Source: DAOUMU01 sp034409055 (lineage in GTDB: Bacteria; Chloroflexota; Anaerolineae; 4572-78; J111). Taken from it: a DNA stretch of 10,997 nt. The position numbers and the translations under genes are program-made. Below are positions 6,607-10,997 of this stretch, one piece after another (the stretch's first letter is position 1; each line of letters starts with the position of its first letter). The notes under the pieces were generated by a model. That model did not search any database. It was not told the origin of the DNA and saw only the letters and a list, made by a program, of their open reading frames with translations. The stretch lies in the NCBI GenBank assembly GCA_034409055.1, contig DAOUMU010000051.1:1-10997 (forward strand). Direction: 5' to 3'.

Positions 6607-6771
6607 ACTGTTCACCCTCGCCGTCAGGCAAGGCCACGCCGAGACTCACAAAAATCAACTACACCGAATACGGCGGACCAACCAGGAAAATTGGTGGAGT
6701 TACACCAGAAACAGGCGATTACAGACGAGGAATACGAATCGGCTAAGAAGAGACTGTTAGGACTACTGTGA
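6607..6771 (+). pseudogene. In-frame SHOCT-domain tail detached from the DUF3592 gene by an amber codon
   Basis: Continuing in the frame of the DUF3592 gene after its TAG, 54 sense codons follow before TGA at 6769-6771. First comes a charged, Pro-rich linker, then KLVELHQKQAITDEEYESAK followed by KRLLGLL. This is the short C-terminal (SHOCT) motif (LxxLxxLxxxGxITxEEFxxxKxxLL), which usually ends membrane or secreted proteins. There is no good start codon or Shine-Dalgarno for a separate gene. The TGA lies 21 bp before the attC-like element, the usual spacing of a cassette gene end. Best read as the original C-terminus cut off by a nonsense mutation. Confidence 0.7.
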
Positions 6772-6792
6772 ATCTTTCAAAAATTGAGTGCG

Positions 6793-6917
6793 GCCCACCA
6801 ACGGCTTACACCCGACTGCCTACCGGCCGGTTTTTCAAAGATCAAGCGCCCGCCATAATGTCTGTGATTGGGGGTAGTCTTGCTGGCTCAGCAGCGGGTG
6901 AAGCCGAAGCGTTAGAT
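6793..6917 (+). repeat. attC-like recombination-site candidate 1 (125-bp imperfect palindrome)
   Basis: Outer box GCCCACC (6793-6799; one base off RYYYAAC) and end box GTTAGAT (6911-6917; fits GTTRRRY) enclose a long stem. The left arm at 6802-6819 pairs with 6891-6906 over 16 bp, with two unpaired A on the left arm (6808 and 6815). Unpaired extra bases confined to the left arm are a hallmark of integron attC sites. A segment AGTCTTGCTGGCTC near the right arm is shared with the second element at 10003-10126. It follows the DUF3592/SHOCT frame by 21 bp and precedes the next gene by 50 bp. A chance 60-aa frame at 6768-6950 overlaps it and is not believed. Confidence 0.65.
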
Positions 6918-6967
6918 ACTCTGATAGTCTTTGCTCGAAGCCCTTACTAAGAGGAAGGAGGAATTTC

Positions 6968-7375
6968 TTGCTGAGATTCATAATCGGTGCATTTATCGTG
7001 CTGCACGGCCTAGTTCATTTGTTGTACTTTGGACAGAGTTGGCGGCTCTTTGAGCTTCAACCCAAGATGGTTTGGCCTGAAGGCTCCTGGGCATTCTCAA
7101 AACTTCTTGGAGATGGAGCAACAAGACTGTTAGCAAGCATTTCTTGCGTATTGGCTGCTATTGGTTTCGTGACTGGCGGCACAGGAATACTCGTAAGGCA
7201 GGCTTGGTGGTCTCCAGTGATTGTGAGTTCGGCCGCATTTTCTGTAGTTATCTTTATTCTTTTCTGGGATGGAAAAATGCAGAAGCTGGATGATAAGGGG
7301 GGGATTGGCCTTCTTCTCAACATAGCGATTCTGGTTGCAGTGCTCATCTTGCGGTGGCCCGATTTCGAGTTCTAG
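6968..7375 (+). CDS. Small four-helix integral membrane protein of unknown function
   Basis: 135 aa with hydrophobic segments at about 2-21, 52-74, 78-97 and 109-129, and a Trp-rich loop between helices 1 and 2. The start is TTG at 6968, backed by a strong AAGGAGG 6 nt upstream. I do not recognise a named family; the general plan resembles small DoxX-like or unclassified membrane proteins. It sits between the attC-like element (50 bp upstream) and an AAC-type box TTCTAAC (7407-7413) 31 bp downstream, so it is placed like a single-gene cassette. Confidence 0.8.
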   Translation: MLRFIIGAFIVLHGLVHLLYFGQSWRLFELQPKMVWPEGSWAFSKLLGDGATRLLASISCVLAAIGFVTGGTGILVRQAWWSPVIVSSAAFSVVIFILFWDGKMQKLDDKGGIGLLLNIAILVAVLILRWPDFEF

Positions 7376-7416
7376 GCCAAGTCTCTTGCGCTGAATGGAG
7401 AGTGCCTTCTAACAAC

Positions 7417-7826
7417 TCATTTTGCGTCGTGCCACCTGTCATAGCGGATCAGCATCCTCAGTAACTTGCCCCCATCAAGCCGATCCGTCTTGGCCCGTTT
7501 GGCTCGCCGATTCACCTCGATACTGGCCGAGTCAACCACCAGGTTCTCCATCTCTTTTGCAAGCAGATAGCGATGTGGCCAGAAACCATCCCGGCCCGCC
7601 TCGTAGCCACTCATCACCGGGGTACTCTCAGCTAAGCCAAAGCGTTTCTTGGCCAGCCCAATCTCCTGGCCAAGCCCCCCCAGATCAGATCACCAGCCCA
7701 GATCGTTCGTCTCCGAGGATTCTGACCAAGTCCTACGCTGAAACCCGGCTTCCACGCCTGGTTGCCCAACTCAAAAGCCAGGTATAGTTTGGCCTGAGAT
7801 GGGCTATCCTGTATACTGTAATTCAC
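7417..7826 (-). pseudogene. IS110-family transposase remnant, frameshifted and 3'-truncated (copy 2)
   Basis: The N-terminal part starts GTG at 7824-7826 (MNYSIQDSPSQAKLYLAFEL) and stays in frame to about AGDLIWGG. There a run of seven C on the plus strand (7675-7681) marks a frameshift. The second frame resumes EIGLAKKRFGLAESTPVMSG, then YEAGRDGFWPHRYLL, NLVVDSASIEVNRRAKRAKT and DRLDGGKLLRMLIRY, which is the conserved first half of IS110 transposases including acidic residues of the DEDD domain. Homology ends near 7438, and the last nine residues before the TGA are not transposase. The C-terminal serine-containing transposase_20 domain is missing. Confidence 0.88.
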
Positions 7827-7909
7827 AGTAAGCTCCTTTCTCCTTTATTGTAGGAGCTTACCTGCGATGACCTCGACTTTCAAGTCATTGCATAGTATCT
7901 TAATACGTT
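7438..7909 (-). mobile_element. IS110-family element remnant (copy 2)
   Basis: Comprises about 83 bp of left-end leader (7827-7909) and roughly the first third of the transposase gene. The first 221 bp match copy 1. The low-coordinate boundary (about 7438) is where transposase-like translation stops and is approximate. The fragment lies between TTCTAAC (7407-7413) and GTTAGCG (7907-7913), which look like the two ends of an attC-like site. The leader is too short for the ~180-nt bridge RNA known from IS621. A guide RNA of the parent element would have to start within or lie beyond the missing 3' end. Confidence 0.82.
7828..7861 (-). promoter_or_regulatory. Leader hairpin that buries the transposase ribosome-binding site
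   Basis: Arms GTAAGCTCCT (7828-7837) and AGGAGCTTAC (7852-7861) are a perfect 10-bp inverted repeat with a 14-nt loop. In the minus-strand mRNA the AGGAG Shine-Dalgarno of the transposase lies within the 3' arm, 6 nt from the GTG start. In copy 1 (5847-5856 with 5871-5880) the single difference becomes a G-U pair, so the RNA stem is kept. Such hairpins commonly limit translation of transposases. Confidence 0.6.
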
Positions 7910-7940
7910 AGCGGGTTTGCTACATTAAGGTAGTTTGAAT

Positions 7941-8612
7941 ATGAATATAGATAGAGTGGTAGTAAGAAGATTTGAAGAACTGGGAAAAAAGGCTGATACT
8001 ATATTAGAAAACAAAGAATTTAACTTTCAAAGCCTTAAGGGAGTCAATTACTACAAGGTAAACTCTGCAAATTTCAAATCTTGGGCCACCAGTGTTCTAA
8101 ATTTATTGCAAAGAGTATTCGGAGAGGATAGTATTCATTATCGAAATTTTGATGAACATTATCAAAGGATGACAACCAAATACTCTTTCTCGGAGTCCAA
8201 TTTTAGAGACTGTAGGGCCATCTTTCAAGCTGCTAGAGAGGATTATGAAGGTGGTTATCTGTTCAATGTTAGAACGCTAGCCAAAGCTGAAACACTTGTC
8301 GATGTTCTTGATCAGGCAGAGATATTCAAAAATGCAAATTATGTTGACACTGCTTGTATTATGGCGGGTATTGCTCTTGAAATCGCTATAAAAGAAGTTT
8401 GTATTCGTGAGGGCTGTGCTGTTGGTAAATTCAACTCTATGAATGAGGAACTTAAGAAAAAAGGTATCTACAACCAAGCAATGTGGGAACAGCTAAAAAC
8501 TTGGTATACTCGACGAAATGAACCCGCTCACGGGAATTTTGGACAGTCTTCACATAAGGATGCGGACGATATGATAAAGGGGGTAAATAGTTTTATAGCT
8601 AATTATCTATGA
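7941..8612 (+). CDS. HEPN-domain protein, probable ribonuclease or ribonuclease-like
   Basis: 223 aa, mostly helical and AT-rich. The C-terminal part (about 125-223: a region beginning YVDTACIMAGIALEIAIKE, then WYTRRNEPAHG) has the layout of a HEPN domain, with an R-x4-H motif at R192-H197 (RNEPAH). R-x4-6-H is the catalytic signature of HEPN ribonucleases in toxin-antitoxin and defence systems. The N-terminal half (FKSWATSVLNLLQRVFGEDS, AREDYEGGYLFN) resembles a conserved hypothetical region linked to DUF4145-like proteins. The ATG at 7941 is chosen for its spacing from AAGGTAG (7927-7933); TTG at 7935 would add two residues. No MNT antitoxin neighbours it. It follows a GTTAGCG box by 27 bp. 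Low GC and isolation suggest transfer. Confidence 0.8.
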   Translation: MNIDRVVVRRFEELGKKADTILENKEFNFQSLKGVNYYKVNSANFKSWATSVLNLLQRVFGEDSIHYRNFDEHYQRMTTKYSFSESNFRDCRAIFQAAREDYEGGYLFNVRTLAKAETLVDVLDQAEIFKNANYVDTACIMAGIALEIAIKEVCIREGCAVGKFNSMNEELKKKGIYNQAMWEQLKTWYTRRNEPAHGNFGQSSHKDADDMIKGVNSFIANYL

Positions 8613-8833
8613 CATATGATTTTATATCCCTCAGAGTACCCGCTAAGTTACAATCGGCGAGGGCCATCGCTGACCCCACCGCTGCTTCCGAACCGCCCGT
8701 GCCCGTTTCCGTATTTCTGGATTTATGTGCGGCCTCGAGCCTGAGACCTAGCCGTCGATTGAAGTCTCGTTGCTAAAGCACCGCCGCATGCATTCTTTGA
8801 TGGTGACGCGCGTAAGTTTGTCTGAGAAATATC
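8613..8833. other. Gap after the HEPN gene with no gene identified
   Basis: GC-rich compared with the HEPN gene. Short frames exist on both strands but none shows a start with Shine-Dalgarno and a recognisable domain. CAATCG at 8651-8656 can pair with CGATTG at 8756-8761, and GGCGAGGGCC with the region near 8731-8741, giving a weak, 120-130-bp imperfect palindrome in the position where a cassette attC would be expected. It lacks clear AAC and GTTRRRY boxes. Confidence 0.3.
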
Positions 8834-8860
8834 AAAGCCCCGACCCATCCGGGGCTTTTT
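8834..8860 (+). terminator. Rho-independent terminator
   Basis: AAAGCCCCG (8834-8842) pairs perfectly with CGGGGCTTT (8850-8858) across a 7-nt loop and is followed by T (run of five T at 8856-8860). It would end plus-strand transcription coming from the HEPN gene 220 bp upstream. The MITE inserted immediately after its T-run. Confidence 0.85.
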
Positions 8861-8865
8861 CATTT

Positions 8866-9074
8866 CAGTAGCGGCAAAAGTCGGGTACAAAAATATTATG
8901 ACAAGTTGTTTGACAAAAGTAGGTCCTAAAGCTAACTGATAGAATTGCCGCTAAATCTCGGTAAAAATACGAGAAAAGTCGACATAAATGGTGTTTGGCA
9001 ACTATCTTTTGAATACAAGTTTTTACCTTTAAAAGTAGACATAAAAAAATTGTACCCGACTTTTGCTGTAACTG
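8866..9074. mobile_element. MITE, 209 bp, long terminal inverted repeats and 8-bp target duplication
   Basis: The ends read CAGT...ACTG. The terminal inverted repeats include a perfect 17-bp stretch GCAAAAGTCGGGTACAA (8874-8890) with its complement at 9050-9066, and extend imperfectly to about 33 bp. Identical TTTCATTT flanks it at 8858-8865 and 9075-9082, a clean 8-bp target-site duplication. The interior is AT-rich and non-coding. AAAAGT(C/A)GACATAAA occurs twice (8974-8988 and 9031-9045, one mismatch), and the AAAAGT(C/A)G core recurs at 8877, 8915 and, inverted, at the right end. These may be transposase-binding sites. The parent transposon family was not recognised; an 8-bp duplication fits several IS families. 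Confidence 0.88.
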
Positions 9075-9093
9075 TTTCATTTAAGGCCAGCCC

Positions 9094-9288
9094 TCACTCC
9101 CCAAAAATCCTCTCACTCACTTCAGCCGGTGCATGCTCCACAATCGCCCGTAACCGTTGCCGGTAGCTTGCCCTTAAGAGCCTGATTAGCAAGCGTTCAA
9201 ACCATCCCGCCCCTCCCTCTAGCACGTCAAACCCTTTTAAGACTTTAACCCTCCTCAGTGCATTCAATCCAATCAGTGCTTCAGTGTT
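9094..9288 (-). pseudogene. C-terminal coding remnant of an unidentified protein, or a very small gene
   Basis: An open frame of 64 codons ends in TGA at 9094-9096 and reads ...LRRVKVLKGFDVLEGGAG, WFERLLIRLLRASYRQRLRA, IVEHAPAEVSERIFGE. The composition (Arg/Leu-rich amphipathic helix, then an EHAPAEVSERIFGE tail) looks like a genuine protein C-terminus. Upstream the frame closes at a TGA just beyond 9288, and the only start is a TTG at 9265-9267 (57 aa) without a Shine-Dalgarno. I do not recognise the family. The end lies 12 bp from the MITE target duplication. Confidence 0.4.
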
Positions 9289-9457
9289 TCAATTTCGGTT
9301 TTGTGGTCATAATTTATCTCAATCTGTTTTGATTGATGGAGAAGTATGGAAAAGTATAGTATATTTATAGTTCATCAGAGAAGCTCTTTTCTCCACATTT
9401 GTACTCAATCCTGATCATGTTATGGTGTGATCCCATAGTCACTCTAAAAAAGAGCCC

Positions 9458-9826
9458 CTAGCGCGTGAAAGCCAGGTATACTTGAACTACAGCCATTAAC
9501 AGATTAGCGATTGCGCCTGGCAGATTAGACACAAAAATGACCGCAAAACTGAATATGGCACCCGCGATGAGCCCAGGCACGACGAGCGTCCCTCGGCTCA
9601 ATATGCAAAAGGCTACCAGCAGTTGAAAAACGATGAGTAGGCCGGTAAAAAGGGTCGAATGTGGGATGACAAGGCTTCGAACAAGCTTTCCTGATAGGCC
9701 GAACAGGGCATTTTCGGCAAAGCTCCCATAAAATTCCTCACCGTGGCGCAGGGTGTACAGGTAATTAAACAAGGCCCCAACCAGGTAAAGCAGACCAAAC
9801 CCGATCTCGACAATGGTTCTGAGCAT
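9458..9826 (-). CDS. Small four-helix membrane protein of unknown function
   Basis: 122 aa with four hydrophobic segments at about 4-24, 52-75, 78-98 and 101-119, and a polar loop (RHGEEFYGSFAENALFG) after helix 1. This is the general plan of DoxX-like small membrane proteins, but no diagnostic motif is visible. Start ATG at 9824-9826 has only a weak purine stretch upstream. It ends with TAG at 9458, followed by an AGAGCC/T-run stretch that is not a clear terminator. It lies downstream, on the same strand, of the second attC-like element. Confidence 0.72.
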   Translation of the reverse strand: MLRTIVEIGFGLLYLVGALFNYLYTLRHGEEFYGSFAENALFGLSGKLVRSLVIPHSTLFTGLLIVFQLLVAFCILSRGTLVVPGLIAGAIFSFAVIFVSNLPGAIANLLMAVVQVYLAFTR

Positions 9827-9848
9827 GTTGTCTATCTCGCTTTATCTT

Positions 9849-9998
9849 TTAGGTGACCGTGGTGAGCTTGGCACGTTTCACAATATATGTCCCCACTAAG
9901 TACGTTGATGTAAACATCAGAGCAAACGGGATCCAGGTTCCAAGCAGATGGAGTTGGCCAGATGAAATGCGCATATATGAGAAGAGATAGTTCCACAA
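9849..9998 (-). CDS. Possible tiny membrane protein or C-terminal remnant
   Basis: A 49-codon frame from TTG at 9996-9998, immediately after the GTTGGGC box of the attC-like element. It reads LWNYLFSYMRISSGQLHLLG then TWIPFALMFTSTYLVGTYIV and KRAKLTTVT, with one convincing transmembrane segment followed by positive residues. An internal ATG would give about 41 aa. There is no Shine-Dalgarno for the TTG. A competing frame from a nearby GTG (ending TAG near 9835) cannot be excluded. Confidence 0.28.
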   Translation of the reverse strand: MWNYLFSYMRISSGQLHLLGTWIPFALMFTSTYLVGTYIVKRAKLTTVT

Positions 9999-10002
9999 TT
10001 AC

Positions 10003-10126
10003 GCCCAACGCCGCGTTTCACCCACCGCCGAGCCAGCAAGACTCCTACCACCTACAAGTGCCTTCGCGGGCGCATAACCGCTGATAAATCGGGCTGTAGG
10101 CGGTCGGGGGCAAACGCTTGGTGGGC
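10003..10126 (-). repeat. attC-like recombination-site candidate 2 (124-bp imperfect palindrome)
   Basis: Read on the minus strand it begins GCCCACC (10120-10126) and ends GTTGGGC (10003-10009), which fits GTTRRRY; the boxes are complementary at 6 of 7 positions. Arms GCGTTTGCCCCCGACCGCC and GGCGGTGGGTGAAACGC pair over about 16 bp, with unpaired G bases on the left arm at the same places as the unpaired A in the element at 6793-6917. The stem sequences differ between the two elements yet stay complementary. The gene upstream on this strand ends 11 bp before it. The segment AGTCTTGCTGGCTC is shared with the other element. Confidence 0.68.
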
Positions 10127-10137
10127 GGTTCTCTGAC

Positions 10138-10689
10138 TCAAGGGGCTAGATGTAAGGAATTGGCAATATCGAGAACTGTCTGTTGCCACACACGCAATTC
10201 ACCTTTCGCCAATCTCGCACCTACCACGCCCCGCACGTCCTCGGCCAAGTCTACGGCTACGGTCAAACTTTGTTCTTCAGGTGCAACCCGTATGCCCACC
10301 ACGCGCACTGCAGACCGGCCGTTGATGTCGTACAGGATCGGATCACTAAACGTGAACTGATCATGGTGTTGGGCCACATAATCGCTTATGATGCTGGCGG
10401 GGGTAGCATGCGTATGTGCGATTCTGACTAAGACCAAGACTTGCCCGGCACCGAACTCACGGGGCAAGTCGTCCAACAACGCGCGCTGTGAGACGAGGAC
10501 GGTCATCTCATCCTGCTCTTCAACTGACCAGGTGGCGGGATAACTGAAAGTATACACCTGGGTGCCTGAGTTGAAGGCAACGTTACGGGCGGTATAGGCA
10601 CTTTTCAAATCACCGGTGCTCGATTGACACGCACTGACTGCTATCAGTAGAAGCACGGAAAGGAATTGGCTCACACGTTTCATGATCAT
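10138..10689 (-). CDS. PsbP/Mog1-like lipoprotein
   Basis: 183 aa from the ATG at 10687-10689. The N-terminus MIMKRVSQFLSVLLLIAVSA followed by Cys is a clear lipoprotein signal peptide (lipobox VSAC). The mature part begins with a Ser/Thr-rich stretch, then VYTFSYPATWSVEEQDEMTV at about 45-64, and later DINGRSAVRVVGIR and LRVWQQTVLDIANSLHL. This is the pattern of PsbP/DcrB-like alpha-beta domains found in Chloroflexota and cyanobacterial secreted proteins; the ligand is unknown. The internal signal peptide argues for this start, although the frame is open for 55 further codons upstream (to 10854). Shine-Dalgarno here is weak (AAGCGG). The TAG stop lies 11 bp before the attC-like element on the same strand. 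Confidence 0.78.
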   Translation of the reverse strand: MIMKRVSQFLSVLLLIAVSACQSSTGDLKSAYTARNVAFNSGTQVYTFSYPATWSVEEQDEMTVLVSQRALLDDLPREFGAGQVLVLVRIAHTHATPASIISDYVAQHHDQFTFSDPILYDINGRSAVRVVGIRVAPEEQSLTVAVDLAEDVRGVVGARLAKGELRVWQQTVLDIANSLHLAP

Positions 10690-10854
10690 CCGCTTGTCTA
10701 TTCCACGGAAAAGGGAACGAAGATATTCCTCCAGTGTGGGTAGTGTCCCACCACCATACTTATCTTCAAAGCCCCTTACAAACTTATAGATGTCACGATT
10801 CGTTAACGATGTCTTATTATCTAAATTTTCACTCATAAGTATAGATGTTTTCAC
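10690..10854 (-). other. In-frame upstream coding stretch, possible separate gene fragment fused to the lipoprotein frame
   Basis: From GTG at 10854 or ATG at 10836 the frame reads MSENLDNKTSLTNRDIYKFV then RGFEDKYGGGTLPTLEEYLR and SLFRGIDKR, and continues without a stop into the lipoprotein signal peptide. It looks protein-like (an acidic, helical LEEYLRSLFR segment), but it would place the signal sequence at residue 56. It may be the start of an unrelated truncated gene that happens to stay in frame, or a true N-terminal extension. No family recognised. Confidence 0.35.
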
Positions 10855-10874
10855 TATATACTGCTCATTTATTG

Positions 10875-10912
10875 GACTTTGGACAAAGTCAAATAGCTCG
10901 GTAATGACCGAG
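10875..10912. promoter_or_regulatory. Two adjacent perfect palindromes upstream of the lipoprotein frame
   Basis: GACTTTGGACAAAGTC at 10875-10890 has 7-bp arms around GA. CTCGGTAATGACCGAG at 10897-10912 has 6-bp arms around AATG. Their centres are about 22 bp apart, roughly two helical turns. They lie 20-60 bp upstream of the GTG at 10854 and could be an operator pair. A TTGACT overlaps the first palindrome on the minus strand, but its spacing to TATATA is too long for a confident promoter. Downstream to the window end are only T-rich tracts. Confidence 0.35.
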
Positions 10913-10997
10913 TAGAAAAAAGTAGCTTAAAAATTGAATAATTGGGCCGGATTTCAGACCGCTACAGGCACTTTTTGGCCTTTTTTGGGCTTTTTGA

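Noticed and set aside
6768..6950. 60-residue plus-strand frame
   Set aside because: It lies over the attC-like palindrome, overlaps the SHOCT stop, has no ribosome-binding site and no protein-like features.
7675..7681. Programmed frameshift at the seven-C run in the IS110 transposase
   Set aside because: The element is also truncated and about 5 extra bases seem present relative to the expected reading, so decay is the simpler explanation.
8640..8775. Group II intron 3' end (domain V-like GCACGGGCGGTTC on the minus strand) or a third intact attC
   Set aside because: The 5' partner strand of domain V is missing, and for attC the AAC and GTTRRRY boxes are not convincing; only a weak imperfect palindrome remains.
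8945..9166. Frames on both strands inside and beside the MITE (8865-9080 minus, 8945-9166 plus)
   Set aside because: They run through the terminal inverted repeats and target duplication and have no recognisable domain.
10940..10997. Minus-strand Lys-rich frame at the window end as the tail of a gene
   Set aside because: The T-rich tracts give a low-complexity translation in two frames; too short and ambiguous to support a gene.

Overview
The window looks like part of a bacterial chromosome from an environmental lineage, most plausibly a Chloroflexota (Anaerolineae/Caldilineae-like) genome. That placement is an inference from three things: the style of the UgpC/MalK-type importer proteins, the DUF3592 and PsbP-like proteins, and the IS110 transposase type. 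No rRNA or marker gene is present to confirm it. Base composition is mixed: the importer block is moderately GC-rich, while the genes at 4615-5559 and 7941-8612 are clearly AT-rich, as expected for acquired DNA.

Left third (1-4276, all minus strand): a compact carbohydrate or polyol ABC importer operon. In transcription order it has a MalF-type permease, a MalG-type permease, two different UgpC/MalK-type ATPases, and the first codons of a further gene running off the left edge. No solute-binding protein is present. The two permease genes are separated by a 106-bp array of palindrome-containing repeats (period 43). A terminator-like hairpin sits just upstream of the first permease.

Middle (4277-7940): an accessory patchwork. 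It holds a 159-bp MITE-like palindromic insertion with 8-bp flanking direct repeats, a lipoprotein with carboxypeptidase-regulatory-like and concanavalin-like regions, and the C-terminal half of a VapC-like PIN toxin. Two 221-bp direct copies of the start of an IS110-family element follow, the second continuing into a frameshifted transposase remnant. Between the two copies lie a DUF3592 membrane protein whose frame continues through an amber codon into a SHOCT domain, a 125-bp attC-like imperfect palindrome, and a small four-helix membrane protein.

Right third (7941-10997): an AT-rich HEPN-domain protein, a strong terminator, and a 209-bp MITE with long terminal inverted repeats and an 8-bp target duplication (TTTCATTT). 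Then come minus-strand genes: an unidentified C-terminal coding remnant, a small four-helix membrane protein, a possible tiny membrane ORF, a second attC-like palindrome, and a PsbP-like lipoprotein.

The most interesting observation is the pair of attC-like elements (6793-6917 plus, 10003-10126 minus). They have nearly equal length and share a conserved internal segment. Their outer stems differ in sequence but stay paired, with unpaired bases at matching places. Each lies 11-21 bp downstream of a coding frame and ends in a GTTRRRY box. Both IS110 left ends abut GTT(G/A)G boxes of the same type. Together this suggests a decayed integrase-less cassette cluster (CALIN-like) colonised by IS110 elements that target attC-like sites. 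No integron integrase is in the window.
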